A stretch of 37,874 nt of DNA from a virus, in the IMG/VR virus record IMGVR_UViG_3300032516_005724, positions 1 to 37,874 of that record. One strand, given 5' to 3'. Position 1 is the stretch's first letter. Each line of letters starts with the position of its first letter. This document shows, one piece after another, positions 7,695 to 15,536 of the stretch. The notes beneath the pieces are model-generated. The model was not told where the DNA came from, ran no database searches, and saw nothing but the letters and a program-made list of their open reading frames with translations. The position numbers were made by a program, and so were the translations under genes.

Positions 7695-8303
7695 ATGTCC
7701 TTTCCCGTCGCCGCGCTCACTTGGGGCGTGTTGGGTTCCGCAGCTCTGTTCCGCGCGCTCTACCACCCGGCGCGTGCCGTGGTCGCTGACGGCTTCGCGG
7801 TGCGGTGCGCCGGAGGCACGCCATGCGTGAACGGCATGACCATCGACTCGTTTTTGGGCAAGGGGCCGGTCTACGCCGGCTCTAGCGGCACGGTGTTCCG
7901 CACGACCGCGAACACCGTCTGCCTCGCGTCCGGCATCGAGCCCACCGTGCTGGTCTACGAGGGCGACCCGAGCAAGGGCGGCATGCAGGTGCAGGTGCAG
8001 CCGGGCGAGCGCGTCACCGTAGGGCAACAAATCGGATTGGCGGAGCGCGTGACGTTCAGCGTCTACGTGCTCTGGCGCAGCCCGGACGGCACGGTCAAAA
8101 GCATCCCCAACGAACCTGCCGCGTGGCTCGCTACGCACGGCATGAAGGTGTCGCGCAAGCAACGCGCTGGCGGCGGAGTGGGAGCGCAATGGTGCGAGGC
8201 GGGGCGCAAGCTCACTGTGCCGCAGGACGTCGCCCAGTGCGGGCTCAAGCTCGCGGCGCCGGGCGCGTTCATGCTTTTGCCCGTCAGCGCGACGATGGAG
8301 TGA
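7695..8303 (+). CDS. Degenerate M23 (LytM)-like protein
   Basis: A 202-residue protein with an N-terminal hydrophobic segment (about 5-22) that could be a membrane anchor or signal. Residues 56-125 resemble the beta core of LytM/M23 peptidases: GKGPVYAGSSGTVF corresponds to the family's G-x-P-V-x-A-x-x-x-G-x-V strand. VQPGERVTVGQQIGLAE corresponds to V-x-x-G-x-x-V-x-x-G-Q-x-I-G. The usual zinc ligands (HxxxD and HxH) are absent, so any peptidoglycan role would be binding or structural rather than catalytic. Four or more cysteines in the flanks suggest disulfides outside the cytoplasm. The leaderless promoter fixes the ATG at 7695. The assignment is pattern-based. Confidence 0.6.
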   Translation: MSFPVAALTWGVLGSAALFRALYHPARAVVADGFAVRCAGGTPCVNGMTIDSFLGKGPVYAGSSGTVFRTTANTVCLASGIEPTVLVYEGDPSKGGMQVQVQPGERVTVGQQIGLAERVTFSVYVLWRSPDGTVKSIPNEPAAWLATHGMKVSRKQRAGGGVGAQWCEAGRKLTVPQDVAQCGLKLAAPGAFMLLPVSATME

Positions 8304-8308
8304 TGGAG

Positions 8309-8587
8309 ATGAAGACGGTCGTGATCGACTCGTTCGCGCCGCTCGAAGAAGGCTGGCACGGCCGCTGGAAAGCCGAGCTGAGCGAAAAAGACTACGACGA
8401 GTTAACAAACCTTTGTGACGAGTACGGGGTGCATCTTCTCGTCGCAGCGCTCGCGCAAATTTCCGAAGATCAAGGCTGGATGACGGCTTGGGCGGCTAAG
8501 CAAGTTGCCCAAAGAGCCGCTGACGATTTGCAGGACCAGTGGCAATCCGAAGCTGAGCTAGCAGAAGAACGACGGCGGGACCGCTAG
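8309..8587 (+). CDS. Small hypothetical protein
   Basis: A 92-residue acidic, mostly helical protein (SEKDYDELTNLCDEYGVHLLVAALAQISEDQGW). Two in-frame ATGs are available: 8303, which overlaps the previous stop (TGATG), and 8309. I prefer 8309 because GGAG at 8297-8300 lies 8 nt upstream of it and only 2 nt from the other. The protein has no membrane segment or recognised domain. The ending is charged (EAELAEERRRDR), and the stop directly abuts the next ATG. Confidence 0.65.
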   Translation: MKTVVIDSFAPLEEGWHGRWKAELSEKDYDELTNLCDEYGVHLLVAALAQISEDQGWMTAWAAKQVAQRAADDLQDQWQSEAELAEERRRDR

Positions 8588-8884
8588 ATGGAGCACCAAA
8601 ACGCCCAGCTTATGTTGGCGGGGGCCTTGGCGGTCGGCGGGTTCGTGCTGGGCAAAGCCGTCGTCGATCACGTGGTGTGGTCGCGCGCGCCCGCACGTGA
8701 TCTCGACGAAGATGCGGCCACGTTCGAGGAGGCGCACTACCGCGCCGCCGGATTCCGACGCAGTAGTGAGGTGCCGAATGCCGCCCGCGACATGGCGGCT
8801 CTGGCCGCCGCACTGGTCGGGATGGGCATGCTGCTCGCCACCGTGCCGGAAACAATCGACGAGCTGAAGAAGCTGGGAGAGTAA
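8588..8884 (+). CDS. Small membrane protein with two helices
   Basis: A 98-residue protein with hydrophobic segments at about 8-27 (LMLAGALAVGGFVLGKAVV) and 66-86 (MAALAAALVGMGMLLATV). They are separated by a polar, acidic loop and followed by a short charged tail. It starts immediately after the previous stop and precedes the endolysin gene by one base. Position and topology fit a holin, pinholin or virion membrane protein, but the family is not recognised. Confidence 0.65.
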   Translation: MEHQNAQLMLAGALAVGGFVLGKAVVDHVVWSRAPARDLDEDAATFEEAHYRAAGFRRSSEVPNAARDMAALAAALVGMGMLLATVPETIDELKKLGE

Positions 8885-8885
8885 A

Positions 8886-9686
8886 GTGAACCACCAAGAG
8901 GCACGCGATCACGTCGTCGAGGGCTTTCGGCGCACGTTCGGCCACGCCCCCAAGATTGCCGAAGCGCAGATCCTTCAAGGCATCGGCTGGTTGGAAACCC
9001 AATACGGCCAAGGCTGGCGCGGCAACGGCAAAGGCAGCCACAACTGGGGAGCCATTCAGAGCGGACGAACGCCCTGCGACCCCGCCAAGAGCTTCGAGTA
9101 CACGGACACCACTCCGACCAGTTCGGGCACCAGTGTCCCGTACCGCATTTGCTTCCGCAAGTACGCCGACGATGATGCGGGGGCAGCCGACCTGGCGCGC
9201 GTGGCGTACCAGCGACGGCCGACGGTGCTGGTGGCGGCGACGAAGGGCGACATCATGGCAGTGAGCACGGCTATGTATGACACGACCTACTACCAGGGCT
9301 TTGGCCCGACGCGGGAAGCGCGGATCGCGAACCACCACCGCGCACTGCTAGCCGCGATCCAAAAGGGAGCCCAGGCGCTCGGCGAAGCGATGCCCGACGG
9401 ATCGGTGCTGCCGCCGCGTACGCTGCGGCTCCAAACACCGCGCATGTCTGGGACGGACGTCGAGCGCGCTCAGCGTCTGCTCTGCGGCAACGCTGACGCA
9501 GCCGAGGTACTGGTCGTATTGGCCGGAGAGCAGTTTGGCACGTTCGGTTCCGTCACCGTTAAGATGGCACGAGCTTTCCAAGCGGCACACGCCGGGCTTG
9601 CGTGCGACGGCATTGTGGGTCCGAGGACGTGGGCGGCGCTCGAAGCCAGCGCGGCCGGGCCACCAGCAAAGTGCGATCACCAGTGA
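8886..9686 (+). CDS. Endolysin: glycan hydrolase-like domain plus peptidoglycan-binding domain
   Basis: A 266-residue peptidoglycan hydrolase. The N-terminal domain (about 1-165) has an early glutamate motif, IGWLETQYGQGW (E37), followed by GSHNWGAIQSG, as in glucosaminidase or lysozyme-like phage enzymes where N-W-G-A follows the catalytic Glu helix. The C-terminal domain (about 185-255) is a PG_binding_1 repeat: DVERAQRLL, then VKMARAFQAAHAGLACDGIVGPRTWAAL with the hallmark DGIVGPRT. It starts with GTG 8886 after a GGAGAG site. There is no signal peptide, so release would need a holin; small membrane proteins lie directly upstream. It could equally be a virion-associated wall enzyme. Confidence 0.85.
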   Translation: MNHQEARDHVVEGFRRTFGHAPKIAEAQILQGIGWLETQYGQGWRGNGKGSHNWGAIQSGRTPCDPAKSFEYTDTTPTSSGTSVPYRICFRKYADDDAGAADLARVAYQRRPTVLVAATKGDIMAVSTAMYDTTYYQGFGPTREARIANHHRALLAAIQKGAQALGEAMPDGSVLPPRTLRLQTPRMSGTDVERAQRLLCGNADAAEVLVVLAGEQFGTFGSVTVKMARAFQAAHAGLACDGIVGPRTWAALEASAAGPPAKCDHQ

Positions 9687-9692
9687 GGCAGC

Positions 9693-11138
9693 ATGCAAAC
9701 GAACAAGCGCGCCAAGCTCTCGGTTAAGGCCGGCTCCGAGCCGACGCGCACGAACATCGGCATCGTGGCCGGCGAGCTGGCGCAGGATGCCTTTGGTAAA
9801 GGAGTCCGTTACGACGCGGCCAACGCACGCTTTCAAGCCGGGCTCCAGCGCGCTGCCGCGGAGCGCGTGTTTGGCAAGTTCGACGCCGCGCAGGCCAAGC
9901 TGTTCGACGAGTCTTACTCTCACCAGCTCCGGCAGTTGTCAGAGCAGACCGGGTTTGGATTCGCGAAGGAGCGTAGCCCCCTCAAGCTGTTTGGGAACCC
10001 GAGCAGCAACGAAAGCCCCGCTCTCCGCGCCGCGCACGACATCAACCACTTCGCCCAGTACATGGGCGGGTACGACGTGGACATCAAGCCGTCGCACGAG
10101 ATCCCGCATCGGGAGCGCTACACCGTGCAGGTCTGGCAGCGCGGGCGGCCACGCAATCACGCGACGCTCATGGGGCAGTTCTGGGTGTATGACAATCACG
10201 TCCTGGGATGGCGCAGCGCCGCGGACCCCGGCCTCGGCCAGTACGTCAAAGAGCTGAGTGCCAAGCTCGGCGAGGTGCAGACGGCGCCGGCACCGCGCCC
10301 GCCCGTATTGCGCCCGCCTGCGCCGGAACCATCACAAACAGAAAGCGACCGCATGATGAGGGAGGACGAGCGAGCCATGCGACGGTACGCAACGGGGATT
10401 CGTCGCGAGGAGCGCCAAGCGGTCAAGAAGCACAAGCGCAACGACGCCTACTCGCCGTTCGCGGAGCAGCTCCCCGGCGGGCGAGCCGCTGGCATGCAGA
10501 CCGAGGATTTCGAGCCTGCCGAACTGGAGCGCGGAGCCAAGCACGAGCTGGAGCATACGCAGGTGCCAGGCCAACCGGCGACGCCGGAGCAGTGGCAGCT
10601 AGCTCAAGAGATCGCGATGGATCACCTCGCTGAAGACGGGACGTATTACCAAATGCTGGCGCAGATCGAGCAGACGCCCAATCGCCGCTCGCGTCACCGC
10701 GAAGGCGACGAATTGGTGATGGGGATGACCGTGAAGTTCACCGGGCCCTGGCTTTTGGCAGGGACGCCTGTGGAAGTGTTGGAAGTGAAAATGCAGCGAG
10801 GCCAAGAGCCGCGCTTGCTGGTCAAGGCGCTCAACCGGGCGGAGCAGAGCTACCGGCTCGAATACTGGGTGGACGAGTCGGCCATCGAAAGCTACGGGGC
10901 GATGCAGCCGAACGCCACGGGCTACTACGTGTGGCCGCTGACGCGGGACCACAAACCGATGGTGGGTGAGGGGCCGTGGGGTCCGTACCCCGAGCTGACC
11001 GGGGCCAAGACGTTTGCGCGCATCGGCGCGGCGCTGGGCAAACACGACCGAGCGGTCACGGTTGGCCGCGAGCCATCCTCTCCGAGCTTCAAGATCGTGC
11101 GCGTTTACGCGGCGAAAACCGGAGAGCGGCGAGTCTGA
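9693..11138 (+). CDS. DUF5661-like domain protein
   Basis: A 481-residue multidomain protein. The first 190 residues are of unknown family. About 197-215 is a Pro-rich linker. About 273-325 matches what I recall of DUF5661: LERGAKHELEHT followed by AQEIAMDHLAEDGTYYQML. This helical domain is common in phage and mobile-element proteins and has no known activity. About 335-375 (ELVMGMTVKFTGPWLLAGTPVEVLEV) looks like an SH3-type barrel. A basic stretch (IRREERQAVKKHKRNDAY) precedes the DUF. GAGG lies just upstream of the ATG. A virion-internal or DNA-associated role is possible. Only the DUF5661 call has real sequence support. Confidence 0.7.
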   Translation: MQTNKRAKLSVKAGSEPTRTNIGIVAGELAQDAFGKGVRYDAANARFQAGLQRAAAERVFGKFDAAQAKLFDESYSHQLRQLSEQTGFGFAKERSPLKLFGNPSSNESPALRAAHDINHFAQYMGGYDVDIKPSHEIPHRERYTVQVWQRGRPRNHATLMGQFWVYDNHVLGWRSAADPGLGQYVKELSAKLGEVQTAPAPRPPVLRPPAPEPSQTESDRMMREDERAMRRYATGIRREERQAVKKHKRNDAYSPFAEQLPGGRAAGMQTEDFEPAELERGAKHELEHTQVPGQPATPEQWQLAQEIAMDHLAEDGTYYQMLAQIEQTPNRRSRHREGDELVMGMTVKFTGPWLLAGTPVEVLEVKMQRGQEPRLLVKALNRAEQSYRLEYWVDESAIESYGAMQPNATGYYVWPLTRDHKPMVGEGPWGPYPELTGAKTFARIGAALGKHDRAVTVGREPSSPSFKIVRVYAAKTGERRV

Positions 11139-11148
11139 CGCAGAAAAC

Positions 11149-11178
11149 TTGAGCGGCCATGGGTCGGCCGGTTAGCCT
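11149..11178 (+). promoter_or_regulatory. Leaderless promoter of the 11186 gene
   Basis: TTGAGC (11149-11154), 18 bp, TAGCCT (11173-11178), then 7 nt to ATG 11186. It sits in the 47-bp gap after the DUF5661-like gene and shows that the upstream in-frame ATG at 11159, which lies inside the spacer, is not the start. Confidence 0.72.
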
Positions 11179-11185
11179 TGCGGGC

Positions 11186-11545
11186 ATGTCAGAAGTCGTC
11201 CTTTCCCTCACGCCAGAACAGTACGCCCAGCGAGTCAAGGTCGCCGTCGCGGCGGGCGCGCTCGGGGCGACCATCGCCGTGCTCGTCGGCCGGCGCATCA
11301 CGCGCATCGACAACGTGGTGATTGGCGGACTGTTCACCGGCTTTGCGGCGTACCGCGACCCCCGTGGGACAACGACCGGGACAATGATCGTCGCGGCCAT
11401 CGAGGGAGCCATTTGGGGAGCGACCGACCAGTTCGTGCCGAAGCTCAAGGACTACCTCATGCCGCCGCCCGAGCTGCACAAGGGCCTGGTGCCGTCGAGC
11501 ATGGCACTGGAGCCAGCCGTGGCCGGCTACGGCCACGGCTACTGA
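11186..11545 (+). CDS. Small membrane protein
   Basis: A 119-residue protein with hydrophobic segments near 20-37 (VAVAAGALGATIAVLVG), 43-57 (VVIGGLFTGFAAY) and 66-80 (GTMIVAAIEGAIWGA). It ends with a His/Gly tail. The Gly/Ala-rich helices resemble those of the 4392 and 6255 products. The start at 11186, not 11159, follows from the promoter whose -10 box ends 7 nt upstream. Function is unknown; it could be a virion membrane protein or a holin-like protein. Confidence 0.68.
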   Translation: MSEVVLSLTPEQYAQRVKVAVAAGALGATIAVLVGRRITRIDNVVIGGLFTGFAAYRDPRGTTTGTMIVAAIEGAIWGATDQFVPKLKDYLMPPPELHKGLVPSSMALEPAVAGYGHGY

Positions 11546-11552
11546 GTTCGCC

Positions 11553-14117
11553 ATGAGCAGCGACGCGCTGTTTGTCACCGAGCTGTCCGAGGATCAGTTT
11601 CCGCCGCCCGGCAAGTACGTCGCGGCCTCGACGACGCAAGCCTACGGCATGCTGACGGCGATGGTCGCAGCCGGCGATGCAACGCTGCTCGGCGAGCGTT
11701 GGGAGAAAGGCGGACCGAGCGGCAGCACCAAGTACGTCGCTGTGCAGGTTGGAGCGGCACGCCGCATGGGCCGCAACGGCTACTTGCTTTCGGTGCACGA
11801 TGGCTACCATGCCAATGCGCGCAAGATCCAGGTCAAGGCCGGCAAGCGGTTCTTCAGCAACGCTTTGAAAGACTACGGGCACAACTGGCCGGAGAAATGG
11901 TGGCGCGAGGCGATTCAGAATTCAGTGGATGCCGGGGCGCGCAACGTCCAGTGCGTGATCAAGACGCAGGACGACGGCAACGTGCTGGTGTCGGTGATTG
12001 ACGATGGCAAGGGCATGGACCCGTACACCGTCGAGCACAAGTTTCTGGTGCTGGGCGAGACGACCAAGGAAGGCGAGGCGGGAGCTGCCGGCGGGTTTGG
12101 GAAGGCTAAGGAGCTACTGATCCTGCCATGGCTCGGATGGGAAGTGCAGTCACACGAAACCGTTGCGCGCGGCGTCGGAGACGAAGGCGAAATCGAAACC
12201 GCTTCCGAGTACCTGAATGGCACGCGCCTGAGCGTGCTCATGCCGAGCGGTCAGCACACGTCGGCCTCGGACGCAATGGCGTTTCTGCTCAAGTGCAACC
12301 TGCCGCGGGTGAAATTCACCGTGGACGGCGAAGTTGTGCAAGCGAAGCTCGGTGTGCGCCAGGAGATTCTAAATATCGACGACAAGGTGGCCGTTTACTA
12401 CGACGAGAAGAACACCAACTACCCGTCCTACATACTGGTGCGTACCAAGGGACTATTCATGTTCGAGGCGTACGCATCAAGCAAGCCGCCGGGTGCGATT
12501 ATGATCGAATTGCTTCGGCCATCCATCGAGTTGCTCACGGCCAACCGTGACGGTTTTGCGGACTGGGAGCTAAGGCGCCAGGTCGCAGACTTCACGCAAC
12601 GTCTCGCCGTCGAAAAGAAGGAGGCAGTGCGCGCCAAGGAAAAGAAGATCCGAAAGAAATTCCGTGGCAAGGGCGGGTTTAAGGCAGCGCCGGCCGAGCG
12701 CGTCAAAGCGGCCATGCTCGAACGTCTGGGCCCCATCGAGGCCGAAGGTAAGAAGCTCCGCGGCGGCGACCGCGAGCTATCGGAAGAACAAACGGACGCG
12801 CTGATCGACATTCTGAGCCACGCGCAGGCGGGGACGCTGGGAGCGTTCAGCGAGGGCCCAGTGCCAATCGTACCCCGCGCAGGCGAGTACGGCGGCGGAA
12901 CCAACGAGCCCGGCGAGTACACCGAGTACGGTGCGCCGGGGCCCAAAACTAAGTGGGAGCCAGTTGCAGAAGGCGCCGAATACGAAGAAGGCGCCGAATA
13001 CAGACTGGGGTTGAGCGAGACGGCCACTGGGACACTGCTCACCATCACGCCGGAGATTGCGGAGCAGATGCTCAAGAACCTCGCGGTGTCCGGGGCCTCG
13101 CATGTCGAGAACATCGTGAAGCAACTGGCGTGGGAGCCGGACTTCTATCTGATCAACGAGACGGCCAACTGGAACATCCCAAAGAAGTTCTATCCCGAGT
13201 CGATGACGGCGGACGTGCGCAAGCTCGCGCGGTTCTGGGCAGAAATGTGTCGGTTCGTTTTGGTGTGCGTAAACAGCGCGGCCGAGTTTGGCGTGGGCTT
13301 CATTTTTGATCGGCACGTCGTCGCCCAGTACGTGCAAGAGGAAGACGAACACTGGCTCATGCTTAACCCGTTCGACGACGGCGACCCGCAGAGCGGCAAG
13401 CTCAAGAAGCTCGACGACGCGAACATGGCCGACGTGTACGCGAGCGCACTGCACGAGGTCACGCACATGGCGGACCGGACCAGCGATCACGACGTGGACT
13501 TCGCCATCGCGCTGACAAAGAACATCGGGCTGATGTTCGGCAAGGAGAAGCAGGCCCGAGCGATCAAGAGCTTGGTGCTAGCCGCGGAGAAAGAAGTGAC
13601 TGCGAAGATCAAGGCGACGCGGGGCCCGGCGCCTCCACGCAGAGCGCCGAAAGAGCGAAGGCGGGACTATGTGGACATTCGCACGAGCGCCCCGCCGGGC
13701 GGGCGGCACGACGGGGAGAGTGCGGACGCCTGGGAGCGACCTTCGTCCAAGTGGACGGTAATTTGGGTCGGCAACCCGGTTGGTGGCGCCGACGTGTTCG
13801 AGCTGGGCTACGCCTACGGGCCAGCAGGCCCGGATACCGTGGAAGTTGTGCGCTTGCCGTTCGAGCGAGGCGGACTGATCGACCAGCTCGGGCTCAACGA
13901 CAACGACGTGCGTTGGGTCAACGACTCGACTCTGCTGGGCAGCTCGATGTTTGAAATGGAAGCAAGCAGTGAACTGATGGGCCACCGCATCGACGCGCTG
14001 AAGTGGATACTGGCGGCGATGGAACTGAGCGCGCAGGACGTTGCGAGGCGGGCGGGGGTGCCGGTCTACCAAATCTCCATGAACGAGTGGGACGACCGTT
14101 GGCTGATCCGACGCTAG
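11553..14117 (+). CDS. GHKL (Hsp90/MutL-type) ATPase fused to HEVTH metalloprotease-like domain
   Basis: An 854-residue protein with a Bergerat-fold ATPase near the N-terminus. The N-box helix is REAIQNSVDAGA (about 118-129), the G1 box is DDGKGM (about 150-155), and the G2 box is GGFGKAK (about 180-186). A transducer-like region follows (LSVLMPSG, KFTVDGEVV) with a conserved-looking R-PSIE-L-TANRDG segment. About 345-395 is a lysine-rich helix. The second half carries LHEVTHMADRT (H634, E635, H638), a potential zinc-protease site, and a C-terminal alpha/beta tail to 854. The 11545-11553 gap has no promoter, so it is probably expressed with the upstream membrane protein. ATP-driven clamp closure coupled to proteolysis, or to a non-catalytic metal site, is the natural reading but is inference. 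No family member with this exact pairing comes to mind. Confidence 0.8.
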   Translation: MSSDALFVTELSEDQFPPPGKYVAASTTQAYGMLTAMVAAGDATLLGERWEKGGPSGSTKYVAVQVGAARRMGRNGYLLSVHDGYHANARKIQVKAGKRFFSNALKDYGHNWPEKWWREAIQNSVDAGARNVQCVIKTQDDGNVLVSVIDDGKGMDPYTVEHKFLVLGETTKEGEAGAAGGFGKAKELLILPWLGWEVQSHETVARGVGDEGEIETASEYLNGTRLSVLMPSGQHTSASDAMAFLLKCNLPRVKFTVDGEVVQAKLGVRQEILNIDDKVAVYYDEKNTNYPSYILVRTKGLFMFEAYASSKPPGAIMIELLRPSIELLTANRDGFADWELRRQVADFTQRLAVEKKEAVRAKEKKIRKKFRGKGGFKAAPAERVKAAMLERLGPIEAEGKKLRGGDRELSEEQTDALIDILSHAQAGTLGAFSEGPVPIVPRAGEYGGGTNEPGEYTEYGAPGPKTKWEPVAEGAEYEEGAEYRLGLSETATGTLLTITPEIAEQMLKNLAVSGASHVENIVKQLAWEPDFYLINETANWNIPKKFYPESMTADVRKLARFWAEMCRFVLVCVNSAAEFGVGFIFDRHVVAQYVQEEDEHWLMLNPFDDGDPQSGKLKKLDDANMADVYASALHEVTHMADRTSDHDVDFAIALTKNIGLMFGKEKQARAIKSLVLAAEKEVTAKIKATRGPAPPRRAPKERRRDYVDIRTSAPPGGRHDGESADAWERPSSKWTVIWVGNPVGGADVFELGYAYGPAGPDTVEVVRLPFERGGLIDQLGLNDNDVRWVNDSTLLGSSMFEMEASSELMGHRIDALKWILAAMELSAQDVARRAGVPVYQISMNEWDDRWLIRR

Positions 14118-14752
14118 CCGTCTTCGTCCAGACCATTGCGGGGCGGGAGAAGGCACTGGCCCACACGTGCGCCCAGCTTGAGGCGAGCGACGTCGGGACG
14201 GACTACACCGTGCTCACGGGCGAGCCAGGCAAGAGCGCGCGAGAGCACCTGCTGGCGGTGCTGGACGTGATGGGCAGCTCCGACGCGGACCTCGTGCTGC
14301 GGTTGGAGGACGACATCGACGTGGCCGCGCACATGAGGCACAACCTCACGCACTGGCGGGAGCTGCATGACCCGCGGTTCGGGCTCGGCTGGGCGTTCTC
14401 GCCGGGTGGGGTGCGGACCATCATTGACTACTGGCACCAGCGTCCAGGCACGTCCAAATGGGTTTCCGCGCCGTACGGGTACTCGCAGGCGGTGCTGGCC
14501 TGGAAACGCGACCTAGAGGCGCTCCGGGCGGCCTGCACGGCCTGGTGCGCCAAGACTCCCGGCGACGCCGGCCAGGACTTGTGCCTGTCGGCCGCGGCGG
14601 TCGCCATCGGCAAGCTCGTGTGCATTCACGCCCCGAGCCAGGTCGAGCACCGGCTCGACTTCGGCACGACGCTCAAGCACCCTCCCAATCCGCTCTACGG
14701 GACGAGCCGGGGTGAGTTTGCTAAGTTTGCCCAATGGAAGCGCCCGGCCTAG
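14099..14752 (+). CDS. Glycosyltransferase-like protein, first tandem paralogue
   Basis: A 217-residue protein of glycosyltransferase-A-like appearance. An N-terminal strand LAVFVQTIAGRE is followed by a Rossmann-like stretch. The DXD-like signature LVLRLEDDIDV (about 77-87) is where GT-A enzymes bind nucleotide-sugar and metal, and QVEHRLD occurs near the end. I chose the TTG start at 14099 because it aligns with the ATG of its paralogue, has a purine-rich stretch upstream, and overlaps the previous gene by 19 nt, exactly as the paralogue overlaps this gene. Possible roles are sugar modification of phage DNA, of virion fibres or of host surface polysaccharide. The substrate cannot be read from sequence. 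Confidence 0.62.
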   Translation: MADPTLAVFVQTIAGREKALAHTCAQLEASDVGTDYTVLTGEPGKSAREHLLAVLDVMGSSDADLVLRLEDDIDVAAHMRHNLTHWRELHDPRFGLGWAFSPGGVRTIIDYWHQRPGTSKWVSAPYGYSQAVLAWKRDLEALRAACTAWCAKTPGDAGQDLCLSAAAVAIGKLVCIHAPSQVEHRLDFGTTLKHPPNPLYGTSRGEFAKFAQWKRPA

Positions 14753-15360
14753 CGACGTTCGTGCAAACGGTGCCGGGTCGCGAGCTTGTACTCGCTGGCT
14801 TGGAGCAATCGCTGCGCGAGTCGGACGCGGGCGACTACACGGTGGTTGCTCACCCTCCGGGCCTGACGGTGGCCGAGTTTTTCCTGGCACTGCTCCGCAC
14901 GATGGCCACCTCCGACGCCGAGCTGCTACTGCGCCTGGAGGACGACGCGCTGGTCAATCGCCACCTGCGGCACAACCTCACGCACTGGGCCGCTGTCGCC
15001 CAGGCCGACTTCGGCGCCGGCTGGGTCTACTCGCCCGCCTTGACGAGCTGCGACGTAACACACGGGCGACGCCTACAGACCAAGCTGCGGCGTCGAATCA
15101 TCGGCGGCGGAGTGGGCATCCTGTTCCGGCGCTCCGACATGCCGTGGATGATCGCCGGCTGCGAGCGGTGGTTCGAGGAGAAGGGCGGCGACGCGATGGA
15201 CTACGCCGTGAGCGACACGGTGTATCGCGCTGGGCGCCAGCTCTACCTGCACGACCCGCCGCTTGTAGAGCACCGCATGGTGATAAGCGCGCTGGGACAC
15301 GTCGTGTGGCCGTACCACTGCACGCAGGGAGCGTTCAGGCGCGACTGGAGGCGCCCGTGA
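14734..15360 (+). CDS. Glycosyltransferase-like protein, second tandem paralogue
   Basis: A 208-residue protein clearly related to the preceding gene. Shared elements include FVQT near the N-terminus, LRLEDD followed by HLRHNLTHW in the middle, GAGW-YSP, and VEHR near the C-terminus. The copies differ strongly in the acceptor-side half, where this one has RRRIIGGGVGILFRRSDMP. That pattern fits duplication followed by specialisation. ATG 14734 lies within the end of the first paralogue. It is coupled by GTGA to the small zinc ribbon gene downstream. As before, LEDD is the candidate metal and nucleotide-sugar site. Confidence 0.65.
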   Translation: MEAPGLATFVQTVPGRELVLAGLEQSLRESDAGDYTVVAHPPGLTVAEFFLALLRTMATSDAELLLRLEDDALVNRHLRHNLTHWAAVAQADFGAGWVYSPALTSCDVTHGRRLQTKLRRRIIGGGVGILFRRSDMPWMIAGCERWFEEKGGDAMDYAVSDTVYRAGRQLYLHDPPLVEHRMVISALGHVVWPYHCTQGAFRRDWRRP

Positions 15361-15536
15361 CCTACGAGTACCTGTGCACCGCCTGCGGGCACAAGTGGGA
15401 GCAAGAGCAGAAGATCACCGACGAGCCCGAAAAGCGCTGCCCGCTCTGCGAGCTAGAAACGGCACAGCGCCAGGTGTCGGGCGGCCTGGGGTTTCAGCTC
15501 ACCGGCAACGGCTGGTTCAAGACTGGCGGGTACTAG
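15357..15536 (+). CDS. FmdB-type zinc ribbon protein
   Basis: A 59-residue protein with the FmdB/CxxC-CxxC layout: TYEYLCTACGHKWE (first CxxC), EKRCPLCEL (second CxxC), then GFQLTGNGWFKTGGY, which matches the usual F-x-L-x-G-x-G-W-x-x-T-x-Y ending. These short zinc ribbons were named as putative regulators, and their molecular role is poorly defined. The GTG at 15357 overlaps the glycosyltransferase-like stop. Its own stop overlaps by 4 bp the 3' end of the convergent gene on the minus strand. Confidence 0.8.
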   Translation: MTYEYLCTACGHKWEQEQKITDEPEKRCPLCELETAQRQVSGGLGFQLTGNGWFKTGGY

